A stretch of 64,000 bases of DNA from Lutjanus erythropterus (GCA_020091685.1 CM034603.1:36841260-36905259); one strand, 5' to 3'; positions 47,630 to 60,012 are shown, counted from the first letter of the stretch. The notes: a model not told the origin generated them from the letters alone. Translations and numbers: made by a program.

Positions 47630-50084
47630 TCAACCGTGCATACAAATGTTCAGATAATCACTCACAGAGGCTGCTTTGAATTTTACAAATCATCACATCT
47701 CAGAGGTGGTTCAAGCTTCCATTAACAGTTCACAGGATGATGTGTCATGTAAACAGTTTCTGATTACTTTCTATTTTCAGACTGTCTAACCTCCCTCTGC
47801 ACATCCACTTAAGTCAAAGTTGCAATTCTGCTGCAAAGTCAATGACTGCAGTTTAAAATTAAAATATCCAGTGCCGCCCCAGGGTGTCAGGAGGAATTCA
47901 ATCAAAACCACAGGGCTAAATAGATGAACTGTGAAGTTTAACTTGAGGAAAGTAGAAACTTTGTTTTTTCTTCTTCTGTATTTTGGATGAACTGACCCTC
48001 CTCTTGAAATGACAAGCTTACAAAATGTTTGTGCAAGCTCAGAAGATTAATGATGACCATTTGTAATCTGTCCAGCTGCTTAGAGACAAGCAACACTTTG
48101 TCATTTTGGGGAAAAAAAGCTTTTTGCAGAATGAAGTGATCAGATTGATATCACCAAAAGTTATATGGAAAGGAATAACAGACATGTTTTTAACATTGTA
48201 ATTCTTCCGTTCGTTCATTTATCGTTGTTGTAGACCTAAATGTGGTTATGCATTCTCCAACTGTAAAAACGTGTGGCCTGTGCACTGAATGTGACAAACT
48301 GAAAGTTTTGTCAACTCAATTGTGTCTCATAGCCTTCGTGTCATGCTTTATTTTCAAGATTTTGCTGGTTTCTAGTCTTTGGTTTCCCTTGGCTAGCCAT
48401 GGATGCCACATCAAAAAAAAGTCTCAGAGGAAAATAGAGAATTGAATAGCTGTGGCTCCAGACAGATTCTTGTGGGTGTTTTTTGGCCCCAAATGGCTCC
48501 TTTAGAGGGTAAACCTGCAGACCCCTGCATGACACACAGATGACAGGTGTGTTACAGTCACTTTAAGTGTTTTGTCAGCAGCTGTAGAAGCACTTTTGTA
48601 GATATTTTTTATCACGACTTCCTCCCTTGAGTTGTAACCAATTACTATAAAGGTTCATTTGGGACATTGGCTTGTAATTTGTGGACTGTCCTGAATTTGT
48701 GGTCTTTTGTAACAGTATCAATACTGCTTATGTATAAAACCATTTGTTTGTCCCTGCACAGCCATGATCCACCTACACAGGTGCTTTCACTTACCTGACC
48801 TGATTAGACCTCTCAGGACTGTGTGGGGGTAGACAGACTTAGCTTGACTGACATCTCCCCAACTCAAGTTAGTTTTGTTGCACTTTTCATGGTTGAACAA
48901 CTTCTTGTAAACCTTGGTGGTCTGATATAATTCCCAGTGTTGGTCTGCGCAACTTCAACCTGAACAGAAGCAACTGAAAAACACCTGTGCTGGTGTGCAG
49001 AGAATTTCCAATTATTATTTCAGTGTAATAAATCTGTTTGGCCAAGACGCTCGCTGGAACGTTTGACAAAACGTCGAGGTCTCAAAACCTGAACTTCAGA
49101 GCCGGTAAAGTAAGAGTTATTTTCAGTCGGCCTCGTTGCAGGAGGCACAAAGATTACAGCATCTTCTCACTTTTGTTCATTATATTTTCATGGGTGTAAT
49201 GGTTGCTAAGCAACAACAGCAGCACTTGTGTGTCTGAGGAACACAGAGAGAAACTGCAGACAGGCTGAGTGGGTTTTGATTAAAAAAGAATAAATCTTTG
49301 ATCTCCTTTTGCTCTGCTTGGTGAAAACACAGGACTCTTAGTTTGTATGTAAAAATATGTTTTATTATTGGATGTGAACTTTATGCTGCATCAAAGTTAA
49401 ACTAATGATAGAGGCTGCTCGTGTCATCGTGTTCGAAGAGCAACAACAAACCTGACAGACTGGCTGACTGAGCTTTTATTGTATAGGTTAACTTCAGTGA
49501 TATTTTCCTTGTTTATAGCAAATAATTAAGCTTCTGCCTGCACTATAAAGAGACTTTTTTAAAAATATTTTCTTATCTGGGAGCTAAAAATCTAACAGCA
49601 TTTTTCCAACGATGTAGCTTTTCTGCTGTTTAATGACTTTACAGCCTCACTGTGGTGCTGTAGACTTTTTCACTTTATTGGATTCTTATTTATATCCTTT
49701 GCTTCATGTCTGCTGCACTGACCCACTTTCTCCTCGGGGATCAATAAAGTTCATTTTATTGGATCTTATCTCAGATCCGAGCGGGTATCGGCCGTGCAGT
49801 GAGTGCTGTGTATTTAAGTGGAGTGAATCGATGTCGGGCTAAATGGCGTCTGATTTGTATTGTTAAGACATGCTGGACAGATCAGACAAGCAGAACCTGG
49901 ACTATTAGGAGGTTTAAGGGTTTGGACATGGGAATTTAAATTAAAGCTGACCAAAGTACTTTTCTGACTCTGACTTTACAGAAAGACATTTGATTCTCTG
50001 ACTCTCGACAGTTAGCTTATCCCAAGTCATCAAATACCAACACGTTTTGTCACAAGGCACAAGGTAGCCTTTACATGCCACCAG
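47628..50084. other. Non-coding, one X-box noted separately
   Basis: No exon recognised. A GGGGATCAATAAAGTTCATT phrase near 49736 is typical of dispersed fish repeats. Confidence 0.
49202..49214. promoter_or_regulatory. RFX X-box-like palindrome
   Basis: GTTGCTAAGCAAC is a perfect 13-base palindrome with two GTTGCY half-sites, a good fit to the RFX consensus. The surroundings (49080-49260) contain no recognised repeat. Function is unproven. Confidence 0.
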
Positions 50085-50225
50085 AAAGCCTTTTCAGGTT
50101 TAGGCACCAAAACTAACTGGCTAGGTTCAGGAAAAGATCATGGTTTTGGTTAAAATAAGTACATTATTCTATGTTTGTCACGCCAGATAAGTGAAGTAAA
50201 TCACATGATGCAAGTCTCATGATGC
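50085..50225 (+). repeat. Interspersed repeat family F, left part
   Basis: GGTTTAGGCACCAAAACTAA then GGAAAAGATCATGGTTTTGG then AAAATAAGTACATTATTC match the left half of family F. This copy is the internal reference showing that the sequence interrupted at 54961/55452 is normally contiguous. Confidence 0.
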
Positions 50226-50242
50226 ACGTAACATTATACTTA

Positions 50243-50580
50243 ATGAAAATTTAGTCATTATCTACTCATCCTCAAGCCAACTGAAGGTTTGGTTTAGTTT
50301 TTTAGTCCACAAAAACCTGCTGGAGTTTCACAGGAAAACAGTGCTGCACAATCTGCCAAACAATGGAAGTGAATGGTGACCAGTTTTCAAACATAAAGAA
50401 ATTACTAAATAAAAACATAAAATGCCTCCATACTGCCAGTCTGATGTGATCCAAGTCTCGCCCATTGTTCTGAAAAATACACTCTCTCCTTGGAGGTTTT
50501 GCCCTTGGTGAAAGTTTTTTAAAATCAAAATACACCATCATAGTTAAGTGATCTTCATCATCAGGGTGATAATAATCAAC
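50243..50580. mobile_element. Non-autonomous element with short inverted ends
   Basis: The left end AGTCATTATCTACTCATCCT and the right end AGGGTGATAATAATCAAC are imperfect inverted repeats of about 20-25 bases. The interior (CCTGCTGGAGTTTCACAGG, GGAAGTGAATGGTGACC, GATGTGATCCAAGTCTCG) matches a common acanthomorph MITE. No coding frame. Confidence 0.
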
Positions 50581-50890
50581 GTGTGGTTAACCTTGTGAAA
50601 CAACTGCAGTTTGGTTGGGTTTTAGCAGCAAATAAATAATGAAAGAAAAGAAGAAAATAATGTGGTTTGGGTTAAAGTATGTTAGTTACATCAGTTAAGT
50701 TATATATGCAGGTTATGTTACGTTACTTCACAAGTTTAACACATCAGGAAAGTTATAAAAGGCGGAGATTTTCAGAACTATGGGCCTTCAGGGAAATGGG
50801 GGTTTGTTTTCGGGATTATAGCCATCAGACAAATGGGCTTTCAATGCAGCGGGACATTGAGCCGTCAAAACAAAGCATGGAGCCAATTCA
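50581..50890. repeat. Probable dispersed repeat
   Basis: GGTTATGTTACGTTACTTCA, CAGGAAAGTTATAAAAGGCG, TTCGGGATTATAGCCATCAG and CAGCGGGACATTGAGC are phrases I associate with a dispersed fish repeat. No second copy in the window. Confidence 0.
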
Positions 50891-52129
50891 ACCACCCAAA
50901 TAATCTTGGTTGGTTGAAATATCTAAAAAAAAAAAAGTTTAAATCGTCCATTACATGAGCCCAAGGTGAAGTCTTTGGATTGGTTGTTTTGTCCAACCAA
51001 CAGATCCAAAACCTAAAAATATTCACAGACATATAAAAAGAGAAAAGAAGAAAATTCTTCCAGCGGTGAAGCCAGAGCCAGACAATGTTTTGACATGTTG
51101 TCTTGATAAATTACCAAAAGAATTTTTAGTTTATACCAACATTTATCAATTCGGTTTTCTGTCCATTAATCAATCAATACATTGAGTTAACATTATGTGA
51201 AAGTTCTAAGGAATAAAGGAATAAAACCAATGTGCTCTTGAACAAGGCTCAACAGCAATGATAACAAATACCAGAAGTTTCTTCGTCCACTGTGATGCAT
51301 TATTTGCTCCACGTCTCGTTGAATGTGCCTTTTCTGTTGCTGTATGTTCTCAGATGCTGCCGCTCCCCATCGAGCAGGACTGAGGCATCTGATGAATTAT
51401 TTCCTGCTTTACAGAAAGTCTGCCTGTCCTTTGAATCATCCGGCCCTCACTCTCCTGAATTATAGATGGTTAAGCTCAGTGATTACAGCAGATTGCCATA
51501 CAATTGCCTGCGTCAGTCAACCGGAGCACTATCGACTGTCCTAGATTCACAAATTCTCCCTCGAGTGTCTCTCCTGGGATGGAGGGTGCTACTCGTCTCC
51601 GACTGCTTCTGTTTAAGAGGTTTATAGGCTGAGAAGTGCCAGAAATTCATAGAGAGTCAAACTATTTTCGGTGCTTTTCAAGTCAGGGTTGTATGATGAT
51701 AGGCTGTGGTGGGACTGTTGTCACGAAATCTTAAGTGGAGGTTATTTTTGGTGTGAAATTAACAAGGTTGCTGCCTTGTTTTTGTCAGTCTGAAGGAGAG
51801 GGAAGTAGGAACAGAGACAAAGTCATTTCAGGTAAACCTCGTAGTTAAAGTTTCAAATCCTTCCTCACAGGATGACATCTGAAATTAAAATCTACAGAGT
51901 TGTTGGATGTGTTCACACTGCAACTCAAAATGTCCTGGTCTTTCTTTTTTTTATTTTTTTTTGTCTGTTTATTTTTTATTAAGAAAGAAAAAGCTACACA
52001 TTAATATTTTCCATGTGAAATAAATAAATTACTTTCCTAACTTAAAACGGCTTTTCCATCACAGTGAGTGATAGATGAGCCTAAATTAATCCTGCATTTC
52101 CATCATTCCATTTTCTTCCTGTGAAACTT

Positions 52130-52640
52130 CAATTACAAATGCATCTTTTTATTTTACTCCCTCCAAACAAATTTCTCATTGTTGACGGCTGCCCCAAACA
52201 CCCTGTAAACACTTTGTGAAATGAAGTTGTTTCACTGCTAAACAGCACAAGAAAGAAAAAGAAAAACAACGTACAATATTTACAAGGACACAAGGCGATT
52301 AATTCATCATTTACAACCAGGTTGTATAATGAGACTTCAGTGTAGTTCTCTCTTTGATTGATTGGAATAGTTTGAGGACATAAATAAGAATATAGAACTA
52401 AGGTCTTTATATTGGGGAGCTCTGAGGATGCACTGAACAGTCTCACAGCCTGAGGGAAGAAGCTGCTCTTCAGTCTGGTGGATACCTCTGAATTTCCTGC
52501 CTGGCGGCAGCAGGGTACACAGCCTGTGTCTGGGGGTGTGTGTCGTCTTGTAGTATCGATAGATGGGTACCAAGGATGTTCTGGGCGATTTTAATAACAC
52601 GCTGCAGAGTTGCACATCCCGTGATGCCAGTTTGTGATGT
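52130..52640 (-). pseudogene. LINE ORF2 C-terminal remnant (L2/Rex-like)
   Basis: Minus-strand translation gives GCATLQRVIKIAQNILGTHL, then after a frameshift RHRLCTLLPPGRKFRGI and LLPSGCE, then RLFSASSELPNIKTL. The LQRV..AQ.I.G block followed by LLPSGRRYR-like residues is the usual C-terminus of L2/CR1/Rex-type non-LTR retrotransposon proteins. Frameshifts and stops make it non-functional. Confidence 0.
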
Positions 52641-52867
52641 TTCTAGTCAGGATGCTTTCCATTGCTCCTCTATAGAAGTTGCTGATGGCTTAAGAAAAGG
52701 TGAAGATGTCTTGGGATTTAACAATACCAAAAAGTCATGGTACAATAATACCATGATAAAATATCACAATATTAAAATACAAAGAAAACTGACAACTTGA
52801 TCAAATGTCTTTTATGAAATAATAAATCTGATGTGTGTAGCCATTTTCATTAATATAAAATTAAGTT

Positions 52868-53010
52868 TTCTTTTTGAAGATTTTTTTGTTGGGCTTTTCA
52901 CATTTATTTGACAGGGACAGCTGAAGAGCAGACAGGAGAGGGGACAGACTGAGAAGGGATGACACACAGCAAAGGGCTGCAGGTGGGTGTTGAACCAGCG
53001 GCTCACAGTC
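52868..53010 (-). mobile_element. SINE tail, same family
   Basis: The minus strand reads GGTTCAACACC (B box, 52996-52986), then GCAGCCCTTTGCTGTGTGTC, then CTGTCAAATAAATGTGAAAA near a poly-A/T end. The A-box part is lost. The AATAAA-containing tail is characteristic of the family. Confidence 0.
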
Positions 53011-53099
53011 GTGATGAAAATGTACGTGTGATATGGTTTTCGGCAATGGGCGTCACCAACCGGCAACAAGAAATGACATGTTTTAGACTTTGACATGCT

Positions 53100-53420
53100 G
53101 CTCCTAGCAAGTTGACCCGATCCAAGTCACATCTAGTCAGAAAGGCCTTAGGTTCTTGATAATGCTGTCTGGTGAAGATTGTAACGTTTCATCAAATGGC
53201 GGCATGGCGAACATCGAGGTTTGGGTGGAACTTATATGGAGCTATGAGTTCTGTAGCACCACTTAGTGGAAACAGGAAGTGACATCAATAACCTTCCTGC
53301 AAAAATTTCAGAACCTTGTAAACCAGTCAGTATCTAGCAACCAGGCAGCGGGAGCCTCGACGGCCACGGAGGTGTGAGGACCCAGTCACTGTTGCTTGCA
53401 GCTTTAATTTATTGTTGCAT
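53100..53420. repeat. Dispersed fish repeat
   Basis: Runs through TCCTAGCAAGTTGACCC, ACTTATATGGAGCTATGAG, GAAACAGGAAGTGACATC and CCGGAGGTGT-like sequence to GTTGCTTGCAGCTTTAATTT, the characteristic end of a repeat found widely in fish. Single copy here. Confidence 0.
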
Positions 53421-54879
53421 TTTGTTTTTATAGATGCACCAACTTTTCCACCCCACCCAGGTGTAAAAACTGGTATTTCAGCTTTTTTCTCCAGATTTCT
53501 GTTTTTTCTGGGGCTTATTTTAATGTGCATGAGACAAAAATAAGGTGCATGGAAACACACCTAAGAGAAAGAGCAGTGTCTTAGATTGAGAAATACCCTG
53601 CATAGAATGTCAAATAAGATTTTAACACACCTGCAAGTTTTTACAAATAGGGGAAGAAAATCTTATAAATTTATGGATCAGGCTGATTAAAGAAAATAAT
53701 AAGTGCCAAAACATTTTTACACTTCAGGTACCAAATGAATAAAACAAGGTTAGATGCAACTGACTTCATACCTTCCAGTATCTGTACAATTTAGCATTTT
53801 TATATTGAATAATTTACACTTTATTCTCGACCTACGTTGCATCGGTGTATCTGTATCTAACTTGCTGCATCACTCAACCCTCCATCAACGCTGCTGTGAC
53901 AGTAGAAACGTGTCAGACCTCACTGATAAAGAAAATCGTAGCAGAAACCAATCAAACCAAACCTGAAGCCAATCAACAGAGCGCGTCACAGCTTTGTTAT
54001 TCCTCTACAACATGCAGCCCTCCTCCTGTTAATCACAGCATGGGACTTCATGCATTCAGGCTGTATACATTTCAAAGGGAGTATATCATGAGCGAGAGCC
54101 GTGGATAGATAGTGAATCGTAAAATGTGGAATCAAACATTGATGAGGCAGCCTTAAATAATTCAGAGGCAGTGTAGAGATCTGTTGGTGAGCAGGAGTTA
54201 AAAGAGCGACTGGAGATCCAACATGAGGGTTTGTTAGACAGGAAGCACTGATGAAACCTTTTTTCAGAAGAATATCTTTTTTTTCCAGAAATAAAACTTT
54301 ATATTTCTTACACCAATTCAATATTTAGTTAAAAAATCAAGCTGGAATTTTAAATCCCATCACTCTTGGCATGAAGAATACAGCCTCTGTGACACATTTC
54401 TAATTTTCAAAAGAGGATAAAAGAACTGCAAAACATGTACAATGAAATAAAGGCTACCATGAGCTTCCTGCTAGCTCAGTGATTCACAGATGATCAGGGA
54501 AGAAATGCAGAGTGAAACAATGTTAAATGAATGAATCAGTTGCTTCTTCAGTTGCTTTGTCCACTAGCCATTTGGCATCCTGTGCAGTAGCCTACCTCGC
54601 TAATGTTCACACTGATTCCCACTAGACTTTGCTTTTGGTTCCTTTTATTTCAACATCTGCTGAGTCATCAGAAGTTCCTGCACACTCACTGCTGTGTTCC
54701 ACATTATGCCGCTGCAGAAAGAAAGATGTCTTGCTAATGCTGTGTGTGTGTGTGTTACTTATATGGATCTGATATGATGATGGTCAACATGTCCTCCTCA
54801 CTACAGGCTGATCACCAGTGATTCCCAACATGACATAAACCATTAGAGAGTACCAGCAGAGGCAAGACCAGAGTGTTTA

Positions 54880-55770
54880 ACTTCCTGTGATGTTAAACAT
54901 GGATGTTAAACGTGTGGTTAATGTTGTGAAATGGTCACGGTTTGGTTAGGCATCAAAACTACACTGTAAAAATGAAAAAGTTGAGAAAATTCAAAATTTC
55001 AAGGCAACGGATTGTGATAGATTTGAGTTTTGAGCCTGACTCAAATCCTGATCTTGTGAACTACTGATCTTTTGTTGAGATCATTTACTTTTCTTCTTTA
55101 GATAAACTTAAATCTTTGAATTTTAGCAACTCAAAATATTGTGTCTAAAAAATATTGATTAAATTCACTGAAGTGAAAGTAAATGTTAAGATTTTAATAT
55201 TTTTAAACATTTTATATTTCAGGCATGAAAAGAAAGACAAATCAGATTTGCAGCTCACTGAGACTAATTTTTTATTGTTTTTTTTCTTCTAAAACTCAAA
55301 GATTCAAGTTTATCTAAAGAAGAAAAGTAAATTATCTCAACTAGATTGTAGGTCAGGAAAACTTTTTAGAGTTTGAGTTGGGCTCAAAAAGATCTATTGC
55401 AATGATTTACCTTGAAATTTTATGTTGTCTCAACTTTTTTTTTTTAAACTGTATTCTAACATAGATTTAGGAAAAGATCATGGTTTGGTTAAAGGTTCAG
55501 TTCTTAATCTGACAAACTCATCCTTTATAGTATATAATTTAAAATAAATCAGTCACCTGACATTTGATTTCACATGGGACATAAACCCCAGTCTCCTGTG
55601 TGAAAATCCTGCATCTGACCCATTTATCCAGCCTGTCTTTCTCCCTACGTGGACTTTTTCGCCCTTTATATTTCTCCCTCATAATTACCACGGCAACTTC
55701 AGGCGCCACCTGACATATGGGATGTAATAAGCTGCATATATGTCCATATTTCTGATGAGGATGGGCCATG
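54880..55770 (+). repeat. Interspersed repeat family F, copy split by a nested element
   Basis: The left piece ends in GGTTAGGCATCAAAACTA (54961). The right piece begins at 55452 and continues with GATTTAGGAAAAGATCATGG, CCCCAGTCTCCTGTGTGAAA and TAAGCTGCATATATGTCC. The foldback element at 54962-55451 lies between them. Confidence 0.
54962..55451. mobile_element. Nested foldback MITE with TA target duplication (mariner-like)
   Basis: A 490-base element whose two arms are inverted repeats of about 180 bases. CACTGTAAAAATGAAAAAG at the left pairs with the reverse complement of the right end (CAGTTTAAAAAAAAAAAG), and the inner arms share ATTTACTTTTCTTCTTTAGA followed by TAAACTT in inverted sense. 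It is bounded by TA on each side (54960-54961 and 55452-55453), as for Tc1/mariner-type MITEs. No coding frame. Confidence 0.
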
Positions 55771-57134
55771 ATGGCAAATGACCAGACTGCCAAAACTCAT
55801 AGCAGTGGTCTGTCAGGTGACATCACTTCTTCATGTTAAATATTTTATATCTCTTGTATTTTTTCATTTCTTATCTTTAAGTTTGTATGTAAAATGTGTA
55901 AAGTATACAGTCACAAACATCTGCATATTTTAAGACATTTATAATTGAAAAGTAGAGTCATGATTAAACAGCAAATAAAGGATACCAGACATTAATATGG
56001 TGTGTAAGCTCTATACCACAGAGCCTCGACTACGAGGCTACACTTCCCATTATGATGCTTCACAGGATTTAATGCAGGATTTAAAAAAATAATTGACTTT
56101 GCAGGCTGATACTGAATATTAATGTGAACTCCAGATGCCCGGTCTGTGAGGAAGGACATGAACTCTGAATGATCAAACCTCATCATCAGTCTGTACTGAA
56201 GTGACGTCACCACCCAGAGTTCGTCCTCGTCTGTCTATAAAACTTGGATTTGTCGTTTCCCAGCAAGAGATTTGAAGAAATGATCGGTTCTTAAATAAAA
56301 ATAATGAGCTGGGATGAAAAGTGAGGAACATAAGTTGGGGTTTCTTTACAGCTACAATTCTAAACATGAATAGTTGAGACTGAACTCTGGGAAAGTATTC
56401 ATGATGAAAGAAATCTTTGAGTTTAAGTTTAGAAAAATACACCTTAAAACAACAACAACACCGTCTCCTGTCTTTTTGTTGTTTGGTTTTAGTTCCTGAG
56501 TTTTTATGTTACTGATGATTTCTTGTTGAGTTTGATGCTGTCATCCCTGTCAATCAGTTGTCATCCTCTACAAGCTTTCCTTGTTTAGTGACTCTTTGCT
56601 AAGCTGTGACTCTCCGCTGTTGTTGCTAGCAGCCAACGCTCTAATGATTTACCACTTAAAATGGCAGGAATTCAGTTCAGTTCAAAGATAAAACTGCTTA
56701 TTTTAGAGTGGGCTTTTATTATTACCAGTCCAACACACACCTGTGTCATAATCCTGCTGTTTAATCAGCATTCTGATATGGCACGCCTGTCTGGTGGATG
56801 GATTATCTTAGCAAAGGAGAAGCGCTCACAAGGTTGGATTTAAGCAACAGAGTTTGGGAGAAATAAAGTTTTTTATCCACAGAAAAAGTCTCTTCGACTC
56901 ATGAAAAATGGGAACAAAAACAAAAGTGTTGCATTTATATATTTGTTCCGTGTGGATGGGACATTTTGTGATTCTTTTACCTGTTTGTGTCTGTTTTCTG
57001 TGGTGCCTGTGATCCTGACTGGGGTCAGAAGAATTTATTTGAATTCGCCTGCATTCAGTCTGTAGTTGGGTCCATATCTACTTTCTGCATTCTCAGATTT
57101 TTTGAAATTTTTTTTCCTTTATGGAAATCTCTAC
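55771..57134. other. Non-coding, nothing recognised
   Basis: AT-rich with only short random frames. Confidence 0.
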
Positions 57135-57345
57135 AGCACCGTAGTGAGTCAAGTCATATTTTATTTATACAGCCTAATATCACAAATCATAATGTGCCTC
57201 AGGGAGCTTTACAATCTGTTCAGTGCGTGATGCCCCGGTCCTGAAGACCCTCAAAAAAGTAAGGAAAAGTCCCCTCCCCCACAAAAAAACTCCTCAGGGA
57301 GGAAGTATCCCCATCCCAGGACGGGCAGACATGCAATAGTGTGAA
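57135..57345 (+). repeat. Teleost dispersed repeat (TTTATTTATA...TTTACAATCTGT type)
   Basis: Begins near GTCAAGTCATATTTTATTTA, continues with CTAATATCACAAATCATAAT, GTGCCTCAGGGAGCTTTAC and TCCCAGGACGGGCAGACATG, and ends GCAATAGTGTG. A very common fish repeat, with a short relative at 58105-58165. Confidence 0.
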
Positions 57346-58104
57346 AAAACAGAACAGCAAAGTCAAATTTAATCCAGAGTTCGATGACAAAGTTTTGAAT
57401 GTGGATCCAGGAGGATGCTGGACAGCTTCGGGTTTTGCCTGTTGGGGCTCCTGTCCACCATGGAGACCTGGAAGAGGACAGGCCACAGAATTACATCCAG
57501 GGGCGGGGCACTGTCTACCCCTGAAATATGATTGGCCACCCCAAGTGCCACCCCATTATCCTCAAACATGATTGGTTATCTGTCCAGTTTAAGGTGAGAC
57601 CTTAGATGAACCAACTGTCTGAGTATTTTTAAATGTGCATTGGTTTCTTTTATATGTAGCCTACTTTATTTTTTTTTACAAGGTTAATTTACTTAAATAA
57701 TAAATGTTTAATGGAAGACTTATAGAATTAGGTATTAGCTTTATATTATATTTTTATGGTGCCTCTGTTCTGTTGTGATTGGTGGGACTATTTATCCTTT
57801 AAATAAATTTAAACACAGGAATATAAGAAACTGTTTATACTATAATGTCGGTAATTAAAGTAGTTATGAGAAATGGTTCATTATTGTGCAGGCGTGTGTG
57901 TGCATGCATGTGTGTACACGCCAGCGGTCCACGTGGACCATCCCAGTCAGAAAATGTGTAGATCTCTTGATCACATCAACTACAACTTTGATGACAAAAT
58001 GGCTGATATTAAAAGCAAATAAATTAATATGTATGTATGAAAAGAATAAATAACAAAGCAACAGATGCCGAAAAGCAAAATAATCCAAAAATAAAATAAA
58101 AGTA

Positions 58105-58165
58105 AAATGAAGTCAAGTCAGTTTATTTATATAGCACGATTAAAAACAGGTGCTGAGCCAAAGTG
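58105..58165 (+). repeat. Short fragment of a TTTATTTATATAGCAC-type dispersed repeat
   Basis: AGTCAAGTCAGTTTATTTAT then ATAGCACG and CCAAAGTGCTCTCC. Truncated. Confidence 0.
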
Positions 58166-59569
58166 CTCTCCAGTCGAGGCAGATGGGTTTATATCTGCCT
58201 CAGATTCACACAACACATTCCCAGCATCTTCTTCTATCCCCATGATCCCGTCCTCACATCAACACACACGCACAGGAGAATTAAAAAGGATTTATAGAAT
58301 TAAATACAGTTAGAACAAAAGTATTCAGGAGACAATATTTCACCTTCCCATCTTTTTAACCCAACCTGTCTGCACCACTGGGCTGACTTTATGTTATTGG
58401 CTCTTATGGGTCAAGCTGTACATTAATCTGTGTTGATTTCCCAGGAATGTGTCAAAACTCATTCCCTTATTTCCAAAAAGAAGCTTAAAGTTTATCGTAA
58501 AAATCAAAAACATCTGCATCAAAACATCTGGTCTACTAATGTAGTCCATTTGAATTTATTTTTAATTTAGAGGAGCTGTGTCACAAACTATCAGGCTACA
58601 AAAATAGTATATTACATTGATTGTTAACAAAAATCTGCTCATGTCTAGCAGCTTCTTTTCTGATTAAAGATTCACAAAACAGCATGAATATCATAGCTAT
58701 AGGACTAATATGTGCTATGAAATGTTTTTTTTGCCAGCACATAATGCTGGGATTTTTAGGGTTAGGAGTTTTTTAGTTAGTATATGCAGCATTTTATGTA
58801 CATTATGTAAATTTAATATTAAAACTGCAGTAGGTAGAAAGCCTAAAAATAGTTTAAGTTAGGTTTTGTTTTCTCAGTCCTGAGCCCCTCCTACCAGATA
58901 TGCAGACTGTACTTCATGTGTTGATTGCTGCTGCAGAATTTTAAGAAGCCGGAGTGAAAATGAATCTGCTTTTTAATCCCAAAAGTTTGAAACATACTCT
59001 GAGCTCCCCTGCTGCCAATAAAGGAGTTGCCCTCCGGTGGTTCTTGCTCCAGAAGCTCCAGTCTGCCTCTGACCCTCTCCTGCAGAGCTCCCCGGCTCTG
59101 AGCAGCTGTCTGTCGACTCTGTGTCTCAGCTCCACCCGGTCCTCTCGGCCCTCGGCAGAGCCCCGCAATAAACATGAATGAACACAACTGAAGGTTAAGT
59201 CAAAAGTAACCGGGAGAGCTGACAAACGCATGTTGCTCATCAGTTGGACTATTTTTTAGATTCTCTTTCTGATAATTTAATAGGAACACTCCGTCTCTGA
59301 GATGACCTGTGATTGGTTTAAGGCTACCGTCACGGGCCAGATTCTCTAAAGCCTGGAAAAAGACCTAAGAGGAGTTGCAGAGGTCTAGCTTTCTCTCAGA
59401 CCACTTGATTTACAATATGCTGAAAGATTATCATGGAATTATTGCTCACTGATGCCAAAAAATGTTGTCCACCACAGCTTTAAACAGAAATATATTAATA
59501 CACAGTACATGTGATGTTTTTATTATCATCTGAACACCTATCAGCAGTTTTTTATCCCCTCTCACCACC
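58166..59569. other. Non-coding, nothing recognised
   Basis: Mostly AT-rich. A GC-richer patch at 59000-59170 has frames on both strands, none resembling a known protein. Confidence 0.
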
Positions 59570-59890
59570 ATCATGGAAACACAAAATCAGAGAATATGTT
59601 TTGCAAGAATGCTGTTCATCCTTCGCCGGGTTTTTGTTTCCTGCGTCACCTGTCTTCAGTCTGTTCAGACAGACAGCTGCTGTCTGAACAGCTCTTCTCT
59701 CTTTCTTTCCGTTTGCCCAGTTTGTCTCTCTTCTTTTGTCCTCGCTGACCCATTTGAGCACTTTCAGGTACAGCCGTGGCCCAGCGAGACTCGACGATGG
59801 GGCTCCGGGGCTTGTTGCCTAGCAACAGGCAGCAAGCCGGCTTGTGTGGCGCTGGTGGTTTTATGTAACACTGGGTTTGATGGTTGAATG
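59570..59890 (+). promoter_or_regulatory. GC-rich block with a palindromic RFX X-box
   Basis: This block is richer in GC and CpG than its surroundings and contains GTTGCCTAGCAAC at 59814-59826, a perfect RFX X-box palindrome. The 15-mer GCCTAGCAACAGGCA (59817-59831) is identical to one in the candidate promoter at 38249-38263. A TCAGTCTGTTCAGACAGACA inverted motif lies near 59656-59675. No convincing exon is seen. Confidence 0.
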
Positions 59891-59970
59891 TAGGGCGCTC
59901 AGTCTCTGGGGGGAAGTGTAGGGACGTTTGTGTCAGCGACCATGACCCCTCCCAGCCCTCACCCATCACC

Positions 59971-60012
59971 ACCTCCTCGTCCTCCTCCTCCTTGTCCTCC
60001 TCCTCCTCCTCC
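59971..60012. repeat. (TCC)n microsatellite
   Basis: Imperfect CCT/TCC trinucleotide tract of about 42 bases. On the minus strand it encodes a Glu run in a frame that is not otherwise gene-like. Confidence 0.

Noticed and set aside
57341-57571. 76-residue frame NSKVKFNPEFDDKVLNVDPG...
   Set aside because: Its start overlaps the dispersed repeat at 57135-57345 and it continues into adjacent repeat-like sequence. No domain and no exon signals.
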